Shown here: positions 10,810 through 22,800 of the stretch, one piece after another
How the letters are laid out: each line of letters begins with the position of its first letter
How positions within the stretch are numbered: the stretch's first letter is position 1
Source: Panicum virgatum
Taxonomy: Eukaryota; Streptophyta; Magnoliopsida; Poales; Poaceae
NCBI RefSeq assembly: GCF_016808335.1
Contig: NC_053146.1
Span: 40,234,470 to 40,298,469 of the forward strand
Direction: 5' to 3'
DNA length: 64,000 nucleotides
Notes under the pieces: model-generated
What the model saw: the letters and a program-made list of their open reading frames with translations, nothing else
Database searches by the model: none
Told to the model about the DNA's origin: nothing
Program-made: the position numbers and the translations under genes

Positions 10810-13800
10810 ATGGAGAACACGGAGGCTGCCAAGAACACGACCACCAGCGGCTTCGCCTCCCCTCTCTTTTCCTTCTCCAACCCCGGCAGCGCCTCCTTCG
10901 GCTTCGGCTTCGACTCTGGCGCTCCTCCGCCGCCCCCGCCGCCGGCCGTCGAGGTCCAGCTTTCCGAGGTACCTTCTCATCTCGACCTCTTTTCTGCTCT
11001 GTTTCCTTGTTCTTTTGTTTTTTGTTATAGCATTAAAGCTTTGATCTCTGCTGGGTGATCTTGCAGGAATCGCCCGTTGCGTCAGCTAGCTTGGATCCGG
11101 TTGTGGTTGATGACTCCCTGACGATCTACAAGGTACGATTGCAAATGTGCTTGCTCGCTTGCCTGCCTTGCGTTTGTGGGAATGCTTCTGTCATCGTGTA
11201 ATCCTGAACTCTGCTATACTGCAAAGGAAGCAATCAGGGATTCAGGGGCTAACAAATACATAAATGGGAAAACTATGTATGTATTTTCTAATTTACTCTA
11301 CCTTAGATAACATGTCCAAACTTATATATGTATGGAGTACATGTTTGGAGACAAATGACAGACAGTGAATCATAATAAAAAGGAGACCAATACGTACTAT
11401 TATTAGCAAGTTTACCTCTTTTACTTCTTACATAATTTCGAGTTTCATGCTTAAACAAATTGTGCTACCCAACCAAACAGAGACTATATCATAATAAAAT
11501 TGATCGTGTTGAATTGATAAAATTGTTTATGTTGAATTTGTACCCAGAGTACAGGTCAATTGCATGATTACACATCAAGATATGGTTGCATTTGATATGC
11601 TGCCATGCTGCAATTGCTTCATTTATCCCACTAAGTGATAAGCGGAAACAGTGTGTTAAATTGCTTTATCAATCATTTTCTTACCTTGTGCTGCTGAGAG
11701 TGATGCAATGCTTGTTTAACATGCAAGTGGGGATGGAAACCTCCTTTGCTTAGCTTTTTAGCATGCCACATCACTGTGTCGTTTCTCGTTTGGGCACTAA
11801 ATTGTGCTTATGCCAAAAACTGGCACTTTGAACTTCCCATCGGCCAACTATAGCTTTGAGTTACCTCCATCTCAATGTCTTTTTCTTTTTAATTCTATAA
11901 CCCCCCCCCCTCCCACACACCCCCAACCCCTCCCTTTTTCCACCCCTAGCTGGAACATTTAAGACTCCAAAGTTCAAGCACTCACCTCCCCTCTCCCTAA
12001 ACCAAAAAAAAGGAAAGATATATTTTAAAACTGGAATAGTTGCCTTGCCAAACACCCTGATTGCACATAAACACATTACAGCAACTATAATGTTAAGTTT
12101 ATTACTGCTGTTCGACAAGATTTTGCTCGTGTACCATATCCAATGGGTTATTCTCAGCCTATTTTGTGAATCAGGGCTCCAAAGGGAACTCCAGTATATG
12201 ACCACTAGTATTCACTGCAGCTATCATTTTTTGGGCATGATAGAGTGGCTAGCACCTACATCGTGGGTGGGCAACAACAAGCAACACAGGGACTAAGCTG
12301 TGGAATATGATTATGGTTGCTTATCTGGTGTTGATATTGATTAAGACTGAATATGGTATTTTTTAGACACTTAGTTTTATTAAATTTTGAATTTTATTTA
12401 GATGCATTAAACAGTGTCCATGCCTGTGTCCACCTCTGGTCATTCATATCCTTGTGATGATGCTAAACTAAACTAGTTTTCTTTCTCAATCTTACCAGGG
12501 GAGGGTGAGTACATCTGATGTTTTTGGAGTTAAAGACTCTGATTTGGTCCCAGGAAAATACGAAGGTGAAGACTGAATACATTTTGTTCTTTACACCATA
12601 TTTGTATTTATTTGGCTCTGCGAAGTTGAGCAAAACAATTGGCAGCAGGTGGGCTGAAGCTGTGGGAAGGTTCATTAGACTTGGTGAAGGCTCTAAATTC
12701 TGATATCAAAGAAGGTAGATTGCTTCTAGAAAGCAAACGTGTATTAGAGGTGCGATGCTTGCTCTCAGGTGTCATGTTTTTGCATGTACCCTTATTGATT
12801 CAATTCTTTTTTCTGTTGAAACTACTGAGCCTAGTTATATTTTGTGTAACCTTCCTCTATTCTGTATTTGTACTGAACAAATGAACCTGGGATCATAATC
12901 TGCAGTAGAATGTCCAAGTGACCAAATTCTTAACAGAATTATTCAAACAAACAGTTGTGTTGATCATGCTGCTTACATCAGCCATTCCTTTTGATTCTTT
13001 AGCTTGGATGTGGACATGGCCTCCCTGGCATTTTTGCAGGTCTTAAGGTATTGCTCTTTATCCTTTCTTTTCTGGCATTTGAAATAATTCCTCATATTGT
13101 CGGTGTCCCGACCCGGGGGCCCGGATCCCAACTAGTAGTAAATGCTGCGTGTTTTCTCATCCCAGATGATGATGCAAGAGGCAACACAGTAACACACGGT
13201 TTATCCTGGTTCCGGCCGCGGGGCCGTACGTCCAGCAAAGGGGGTGTGCGAGGGCACTGTATTATCTTGCACCCGGAGTGCTTGTAGTAGGGGATACAAG
13301 CGAGGCGAGAGAGGGAGGAAGGCTCCCAAGTCTCTGCTAGAAGAGGGGTTGAACGTGGCGAAAAGGGATGCCAGAGCGTAAGTGATGATGGATCGCGTCC
13401 GGAGGCGTCTTTTTTTGTGCTCTTTGTCTAAAGGAAGCCTGCCTCCTCCTTTTATAGTCACAAGGAGGGCGGCGTACATGAGTAGGGGCGTGGAAGTCGT
13501 CGTTTTCCCCGAATCGCGGGGTACAGTGGTCGAATACTGTAGGAAGTACACTGTGGGGCATGGCGTCGGGCGTGGCAGTCGTCCTGGATATCGTCCTTCG
13601 TCCCGCGGAGATCGCGCCGGCGTCCTGCCAGCCCCTGCAGGCGGCATGGTCGTCGCTGGTGTATGGTCTTCTATATACGGCGCGGTGGCGTTCAGTGGGC
13701 CCTGCGGGCCAGGGTCCTGCATGCACCGGCGGTAGCGGTAGCGGGGCGCGCGGCGGCCCCGGACCCCCTGGTCGGAGTGCGGGCGTGCACACTAGGAGGT

Positions 13801-16800
13801 CCGGGGGACACGTGGAGGTCCCGGACTCTGTCCGTGTGTGTTGAGCGCCCCTCTCCAAAGGACACGTGACGTCGCCGGACCCCTTTCCCAGCGGGAGGCG
13901 GGTCCGGACGGTTGGTGTAAGCAGAATAATAACGGGAGCAGTGCCGAGCCTGTCTTGTCCCGCGTCGCAGGTCCCGCAGTGTTGCTACAGCATCCGGGAT
14001 GGCGGAGCGGTGACCGGAGTCAGCGGATGGGACCCCGGTCACATCCACTGTGGGAATGGAGGCCCGACGCTGCTTGTCCTGGGTGCCGTGGTGGAGTGGC
14101 TGGCCTTTAATGCCTTCGTACGACGGGCGGGTGAGCGGCAGGGCCGTTTGTCCCTTATGCCGAGAGGTGGCCTCGAGCGAGGCGGAGATGGGTTACTCCC
14201 TCGAGGGTAGGTTCGCTACCCTCGAGCGAGGCGGAGATGTTTTGCCCGCTCGAGGGTAGGTGCTCTACCCTCGAGCGAGTCGGAGACGCGGGGCGCAGTC
14301 GAGGGGTCTCGGCGGGGCCCTCGAGCGAGGCGGAGATCGTCCCGCGGGTTCGAGGGGGATGCGAATGGGCCGCACGCTAGGCTTCTTTGAGTCCTTTCCT
14401 TTCTTCCGGATGGGAAGCAGGCCGTGGGCCTTCGTGGGCTCAGTCGCTTAACATGTGTTCGCTTGGTCCTGCATTCCCTGGTTGCCTTGTGGCGCGCCGT
14501 TCGAGGGCGGTCGGCCTGAGCCGATGCTGTGCCGCCTAGCGTCCAGGGCTCAGCTTCGCTTTATTTTGTTCGGTCGTGTTTCGGCGCGGTGACCGAGGGC
14601 ATCCTTTGCTCGTGGAGTGCCGCGCCGTCACGGGCGATCCAAGCCTCCGCTCTTCGACAGGCTTGAAGCTTGGTGCCCGGCGCAGCTATAAATAGGGGTC
14701 GTGGGGTTCCCTTTCCTCTCCAACCTCCCAGCTCTTTCTTCTAGCATTGCCTAAATCTTGTAATGTTTTCCTTTGCCTTTCGTGGTCGGCCCCCAGACGG
14801 GGTGGCCTGGCTTTTTTAGGCCTTGGCGCTAGAAGAATGCTTGCGAGCGGTGGGGGAAGACCGGAGTGGGCGTGCGTACCATCCCTCAGCTTAAGTGGGA
14901 TCAGCAGAAGAGCATTGGGCCCGTGGGGTCCTGCTCCTACGATGTCACCTAGCCTGAAGGGGGATGGAGACGCCTGACCGTGGCGTTGGCGCCAGGTCTG
15001 GCGGCTGTTCTTCGCGTCGTCCCCCCCCCCCCCCCCCCCCCGGCAACAAGGTTGCTCTCGGGGAGACGGTGCGGAGGGCGCGGTCCGCCAGCTCGACCCC
15101 CCGCGTGGTCTTTGGTGGGGGAGACGGTAGAAGAAAGCTTGCGAGGAGAGCATTCCGCTGGACCCGTGCGGCCTGGGGGCTCCTCCTCGCATCCCTAGCA
15201 GCCTGGCCGTTGCGTCAGTCAGGGGCTCGGTGCCTTTCTTCGTCACTCGCTCCTCCCCAAGACAGGGAAAATTGCCACGTAGGTGGCAATGTGTTTGTAT
15301 CTTTCGACGGCTTCGCGCCGGTAATCCTTTGTAATTTTTATTTGCATTGAGCAATAAAGTCCCCTTTCTCCTCCACGGGGAGGATGACCGAGGGTATAGG
15401 GATGTACAGAGAGTTACGACCCTCGAATATGTGCGAAGTTTCCTTCGCGGGTGCGCGTCCGCGCACCCGCGGGTGTAGCCCCCGAGGCCTTGGAGGAGTG
15501 TTTGTACTCGTCCAAGGGCTATAAACGTTGCACCGCTGGGTTGCCTCACTGGGGTGGCCGTCCAGCGTCTTTTTCAGCAGGCATCGGCACTCTTTCAGCC
15601 GGCCTCGGCATTCTCAGTGCTGCTACAGCGGCCCGGCGTTCAGCTTAACCATCAGGAGAGCGCACGTTGACAGCGGAGGATTTGGTTAGACACGTGGAGC
15701 TTCACAATCAACGGTCGTCGACTTATTCGAGGGTGCGGTCTAAACCGTGGCGTGCGAGGAGCCCCCGAGCCTAGGCCCGTGTGAAGGCGTTCAGGGGAGC
15801 CCTCGTCTTAGATTACGACCCTCGTCGCCCTTTCGCAGGGAGGAGGGGTGAAGCGCACCATGCTACCCATGCCCGGGCCGCGAGCTATGGCTGCTTTAGT
15901 GAGCTGTTAGCGGGTAGTTCAAGCGGACGTCCGTGTCCTGTTCGATAAGGGTCGGCTCGTGGTCCATGGACACGTCACATAAAGCGCTTGCAAGGGTTCG
16001 CTAGGCGGGGCTCGGACCCGTTCGATAGGGTCCGAGGGCTCGATGCTCTCCCTCGATGGCATCCCCCTTCTAGGCACCCTCGACTGGCCTTGAACACTGC
16101 GTATGATGTCTCGAACTCCGCGTTCGAGGGTAGCTTGTATGGCACATCCCTGCAGTCCCTGACTCTGGCTTCGAACCCCTGATCAGTAAGGCCTCGGAAT
16201 GCGATTCCTTCGAGGGTAAAGAGACCCCTGAAGGAATATTCCGTCTTGATTCGAAAACGACGCAGAGTCGCGAGTCACGCGCGTGGGTATTCCGCTGGTG
16301 GTGGGTGACGTGGCCCGATTCGTGCGGTGCGACGCGGGGCGCGCCTTTTAAGGCGACAGCCTCGGGTAGACGAAGCGGCGTGGGCGGCGGTTGACGGATG
16401 GGATAGCACAACAGTCGCGCCGCGCCCGCCGGTTACCGTGCCGCAGTTAATGCTGCGTGCGCGCGTGGGAGACTCTTGGCCATGGGGCCCAGCCGTCAGC
16501 GAAATCTACCGCATTGAATGTGGTAGATTCGGGCTGTGGCCGCGGCTCCGTCCGTCACGGTGAATAAAAACGAAGAGGAAAGGGTTGTTTGGGCTCACCT
16601 AACCATTTGCCTTCATCCTACTTCGCCTTCTCCGCCTCCCCTGCATCCTGAGCCCGCAGCCAAGAGCGAAAAGGAGGAAGAAGAAGGAGAGAAAGAGAGA
16701 GAGAGCGCACCTTAGCCATTTCGGAGCCTTCACTCCCGCATCCCCCCTCGACTCGCAAAGATGTCGGACATCCAGGAGCCATTGCCGTGGGGGAAATCCT

Positions 16801-19800
16801 CCGCCACCGTGGCGGTTCTGGAGCAGTTGGTCACCGACCGGCTGCTGCCGCGGATCATCGACTCGGGGGCGCCGGCGTGGATTTCCCCGCATCCGGACGA
16901 GACCGAGCCGAAGCCCCCGCAAGGCTACGTCGTGAGCTTCGTGCGCCTTCACGAGCGAGGCTTCGGCGTCCCCGTCAGCAGGTTCATGCGGGCGTTGTGC
17001 GACTACTATGGAGCGGAGCTGCACAACTTCAGCCCCAACTCCATCTCACAGGCGGCGGTTTTCGTCGCCGTCTGCTAGGGGTACCTCGGGATAGAAGTGC
17101 ACTGGGACCTCTGGATCCACCTGTTCCGCGGCGAACTCTTCATTGAGAGCGGGCGGGGCCAACCGAGGCAGTTCGCGCGCGCCGGCGGCCTGACGTTCCA
17201 CGTGCGTCAATCCCGGAGGAACCTCTACATCCACAGCAAGATGACGACAAACAACGCCGGGTGGAGCCGAGGGTGGTTCTATCTTCGGAACTACAGCGGC
17301 GCGCTCCCGGCATTCACCAACAGGGTGCTCCGGGAGCGACCACCGAAGTGGGATTGGGGGGTGTCGCCCCCAGCACAACAAGACAAGCTCGAAGTCCTCA
17401 CCGACGCGCTGGCGCATCTGGCGAGGAAGGGGTTGGCGGCGGCCGTCATCGCAAACTTCCACCGGCAGAGGGTGATCCCTCTCGTGGAAAGGGCCCTGCC
17501 GATCTTCCAGCTCACCCCCGGGAGCCAGGTTGAGGGCTCGAGGACGTCGTACAAGCTGCTCTCCCGCACCACCGCCGCCCGGAGGGCAAAGTACGCGGTG
17601 GCGGAGTTCCCCCAAAATCCCGAGGATCTTTGGAGGATCAAGATGCGCCCCGAGCCGGGGTACATTTCTCTGGTAAGTTTTGATTTCGAATCCGGTGTGT
17701 GTTGTGTAGCCCCCTTTTCATGACTCCATCTCGGGCGTGCTTTGCAGGGGTTGAGGTGCGGCACCTCGAAGCCCCCGGTCCCGGAACAACGCCAGATCAA
17801 CCGCCTCCACGCGGAGAAGATGAAAAGGCGGAAGGACGCGGCGGAGGCAAAGGCCGAGAGGAAGAGGAAGAGGAAGGCGAAGCACGACAAATCGTGCAAG
17901 CTTGCTCGCGCGGAGGGGAAACCGCGGCCCGCCACGCCCGAGTCCTCGGAGGAGGACGAGGAGGAGGCCTCGGACGCCGAGGACCACGCTCTGGGGGGCG
18001 ACGGGGCGGGAGCGGGTGGAAGACGAGGGGACGCCCCCCGCCGACCTACCAGTGGGAGGAAGACGAGGGGACGCCGGCGGCGCCGGAAGAGACAAGGGCC
18101 GTGGCAGAGTCACCGGCGCACCCATCCCTCGAGGGGGCAGAGCGGGAGTCGTCGCCTCCGGCAGCCGGTGAGGAGACGCCTGCGCACCAGGTGCTGATCC
18201 GTGGCGACGAGGCTGCGGCTGGTGCGGAGTCGTCCGAGCTGGCAGCCTCGAGTCACCGGGCCGACACGAGGGGGGCGCCCTCGGGGTAGTCTTCGAGGGG
18301 CGGCATGGTGCCTCGGGCCCGAAGAAGCGCCACGAGGAAGCGGAGCATGAGTACTCGATCCGGGTGAGTAAACTTGGGTTTCGTTTCTGTTGCGTGTTTG
18401 GTCGATTTCTCGATCCTGTTGTCCTCAACTTGTGTTCCTCGATTTTCAGCCCCGGGGCCGTCGCCAAGGATGCGGTGCAGCTTGCCCCGGCTAAGGCCCT
18501 CAAGACTGGGGCACGCAGCACGCCGCACACGGCGCCGCAGCCCCTGCCTGCCGTGGACCTCGTGGTGGAGGCCGCGAAGCTGCGGTAGGCCGTGGCTCGA
18601 GGGGCCAAGGCGGCCCAGCAAGCTCGAGCACAGGAGGAGGGTGGCGATGCCGGCCAGAGCGGTGCTGAAGCAGCCGCTCAGGCTGACGACGCCGAGGAGA
18701 CCGGCCGGGGCGGCGCGGACGGCGCCGCCCGGGCAATCATTGAAGTGAGGCCGGCCAGGGCGACGCGACTAGCGCCGCCCGGACGGATATGGGAGGAGAA
18801 ACTGGTGGGGGCGCGCAGGAGCGCCCTGCCGACCAAGCAGAGGAGGAGACCCTCGTCCTCGAGCCCCCGAGGGCCGAGGGCGAGGGCGTCGCAGAGGAGG
18901 AGACGACGCAAGGGGCGGAAGGAGCCCGGTCTCGGAGCCCACCGAGGCCCGGGACGAGGGTATCGTCGCGGTGGTGCCCGCGCCCCGCGCCAACGGCGCA
19001 AGGATGTGTGGCGGCGGTGGTGGAGCTGCCGGACAGCAGCGAGGAGTACGGGGACTCAATGGACATTGACCCCGCTGCTGCGGCAAGCGCCGCCGCGCAT
19101 ATCGCCGAGTTCGCGTCGGCCAGCGCGGGCGTGCTCGAGGCGGGGACGTCTGAGGGGCGTCACCACGGGGCAATCGTCCCGTCCGGGCTCCCCTCGGAGT
19201 TCCTCCGCAAGGAGCAAGAGGAGGAGGAAGCCTGGAACACACAGCTTGGCGTCGGCCGCGAGATCCTAAAAGCTCTCGACCGCGCGTTCCAGCTCCATCA
19301 GGGGGCGGATTACCAGGTCAGCCAGGTAAATGCTTTCCCCTGAAAATTGCTCGGATTCGATTCGTCCTTAACATGTTGTTACCCACGCCTTCCCACCTGC
19401 AGCGGCTGAGGGACATCTCGTGCGAGAAGAGCGCCGAGATGACCCGGATGTACTCCCAGATGGGCCAGCTCGGGCAGCACAACGCCGAGCTGGTGCTCAA
19501 AAACATCGAAGCCAACACGAAAATGGCAGATCAGGGAGCGCGTCAGCAGGCGCTGGAGGAGGATCTGGCGCGGGTTACCGGTGAGCGGGACGTCCAGAAG
19601 GCGACAGCGGAGCAGAAGGCCCGGGAGGCCGAGGCGCAAGCTGCCGAGCTGCAACGCCTCCGGACGGCGCTCGAGGAGAAGACTCGGGAAGCTGAGGCGC
19701 AGAGCGCCGAGCTACAGCGCCTCGGGGCATCGCTCGAGCAGCAAAAGACCGAGCTCCTCCACAAGGAGGTGGTCGTAGCTGCGCTCACCGGTGGGGGCCG

Positions 19801-22800
19801 CGAGGCCCTCGAGGGGAAGGAGGTGGCCATCCAGAACGTGGGGGCCGCCCTTAGGGAGAAGGAAGCCTCCTTGTCCTCGCTCGAAGAGGCCGCCCGAGCC
19901 CAGAGGGAGGAGGCACAGAGGAACATCACGGGTGAGTACCTTCGAGTTTTCGTCGATTTGTTTTTTTTCGTAACTTACATTGATTTCCTTTGTCCAGAGC
20001 TGAGGCAGAAAGTGGCGGACGAGTCCGCGGCGAAGGAAGCGGTCCACACCCGTGAGCGCAGATGGAGTTTGCTGAGCTGGAGCAAACCGCCGTGAGCGTG
20101 TGTTAAGAGCTCGAGGGGGAGGGTGCCGTCTCGGGCAGTTCGGTGATCAGCCGCCTGCGCGCGCTAGGCGGCCGGATTGCCGAACACGCCAAGAGCACCT
20201 TCCGTCTCGGTGTCCTGCGGGCCCTCGCCGTGGCCTCGACACACTACCTCATGGATCTCCAGAGGGTGTCGTCGGGGTACGTCGTTCCCGATGATGCTGA
20301 TGCGGACGCCGCGTCGGCCATCATGGACGAAGCCGACGCAACTGCGGAGGAGTTCGCCACCGTTCTCGCCGAGAAGCTCGAAGCAGACATCCCTCCCATC
20401 GCCGAATTCGACGCCACTGAAGGCCCATAAGGGGGGATGGTAGCCTGTAGGAAAACTGGGCCTCGAAGCCCTTGTAATAGATTAGTGATTATTGTAGTCG
20501 CACTTTTTAATCGCATCTTATGAATATAAGAGATTTATTTTCGTTGAATCGACTGTGTGGCCCATCGAGGCCTTTGTGCGTTCGAGTCTATGTTTCTTTA
20601 CTTTATTTCCGTGTTCTCGTAGGCGACTTAGATGAACGTCTGCGAGGAAATTTCGCGTTCATAAGCAACGTAGGCGTGGGGTGGTGAGGGGGGTGCCGTA
20701 TCCCGGAGGCGTAGGCGGTCCCGCGACTCGGCCGGCCCCGTACCGTAGTTACTTACGCCTCACGTCCTTTTTTTCCAAGGATACGAGAAGTTTAGGGTCG
20801 AGACGGAAATATTTCGAAAAAACATTGGCGATTTTTTGGGGACGTTCGGTGGTTCCCCCCGTAGTAGCCCCCGAGGGAGGCTTGGCTTTGCCGAGGGTAA
20901 AGCCAGGCGTACCTCAGTGTTTGTGCGCGTCCGAGCCCTCGAGGGTCTGGACTCCGGAGGGTTCCCAAAAAAAAAAACAAGTAGAGCGTACTTCTTTATT
21001 ATTTCGGGAAATTGAAAATGCGAGTACAAACGATGTACAAATAGCTTGAAATTTTAAGGATAGAAGCGACGTAGCTGTTGTATGTTCCAAGCGTTGGTGA
21101 GGACTTCGCCTTTTTCGTTTGCCAGCTTGTACGTGCCGGGTTTGAGCACCTCGGCGATTATGTACGGTCCTTCCCATGGAGGTGAGAGCTTGTGGCGGCC
21201 CCTGTTGTCCCGTCGAAGCCTCAGCACCAAGTCCCCTTTCTCGAGGTCTCGGCGCCGGACTCTCTGCGCCTGATACCTTCGTAGAGACTGTTGGTAGCGC
21301 GCAGAGTGTAGGAGCGCCACGTCTCGAGCCTCGTCCACTTGGTCCAGCGAGTTTTCGCGAGCTCGCTGGTTTTGTTGCTCTTGGTATGCCTTGAGCCTTG
21401 GCGACCCGTACTCCAAGTCAGTGGGGAGTATGGCCTCGGCGCCATAGACGAGGAAGAACGGGGTGAAGCCCGTGGCTCTGCTTGGGGTCGTCCTCAGGCT
21501 CCAGATGACCGAGGGTACCTCCGTGAGCCACCTCCGGCCGAATTTGTTCAGCTTATTGAAGATCCTTGGTTTCAGTCCTTGGAGGATTATGCCATTGGCA
21601 CGCTCCACTTGCCCGTTCGTCTGTGGGTGTGCCACAGCCGACCAGTCCACGCGTATGCGGAAACTGTCGCAGAACGTCAAGAACTTCTTGCCTGTGAACT
21701 GGGTGCCGTTGTCGGTGATGATCGAGTTCGGGACCCCGAACCTGAAGACGATGTCGGTGAAGAATAGAACTGCTTGCTCGGACTTGATCTTGCCGATGGG
21801 TCGAGCCTCGATCCATTTGGAGAATTTGTCGACTGCCACCAGCAAGTGGGTGAAGCCCCCGGGCGCCTTCTGTAGCGGACCGACGAGGTCCAGTCCCCAC
21901 ACGGCAAACGGCCACGTGATGGGGATGGTCTGCAGAGCATGGGCCGGGAGGTGTATCTTTCGAGCGTAGAACTGGCAACCCTCGCAGGTCCGCACGACGT
22001 CAGTGGCGTCGGCGACCGCGGTGGGCCAGTAAAAACCTTGCCGAAACGCGTTACCCACGAGGGTGCGCGGCGTAGTGTGATGGCCGCATATGCCGGCGTG
22101 GATGTCGCGGATCAGCTCCTTGCCCTCGGGGGCGGGGATGCATCGCTGCATGACGCCCGAGGGACTGCGCTTGTATAGCACGTTGTCGATTAGGACGAAG
22201 GACTTGGCCCGCCTAGCGAGGCGCCGCGCCAGGGTGCGGTTCGAGGGTAGGATCCCTCGAACCATCCAGTCGAGGTATTGAACACGCCAATCTTGCGAAG
22301 TGGGGGCCTCGTCAACTTCCATCTCCTCGGCCTCGTCCGCGGAGGTGGTCCCGAAGTCAATGTCCATGGGCTCGACCTCGTCCGCCGGGAGGTTCCCGCC
22401 GGAGGGCCCAGCGGTCGAGGGGCCTGGCTCTGCCGGATCCATGAATTCGGCGGAGGGCTTGGTGATGTCACGAGCGAAGATGTTCGGGGGACGGTGGTTC
22501 GCCCCGACGCGATCTTGGCTAATTCGTCGGCGTCCTCGTTGTACTTGCGCGGGACATGATTGAGCTCTAGGCCGTTGAACTTGTCTTCGAGGCGGCGCAC
22601 TGCATTGCAGTACGCCTCCATCTCCGGGTCGTGACAGCTAGACTCCTTCATTACTTGATCGACGACGAGTTGAGAGTCACCGCGCACGTCGAGGCGCTTG
22701 ACGCCGAGCTCGATGGCGATGCGGAGGCCACTGAGGAGTGCCTCATACTCTGCCATGTTAGACGCAGGGAAGTGTAGGCGTATCACGTATCGCATATGTT

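Noticed and set aside
13201..13869. Overlapping frames in the LTRs (also 25238-26300)
   Set aside because: LTR sequence is non-coding regulatory DNA; both copies show the same meaningless frames.
17718..18608. 296-codon minus-strand frame in the retrotransposon
   Set aside because: Shadow of the Lys/Glu-rich linker of the antisense gene.
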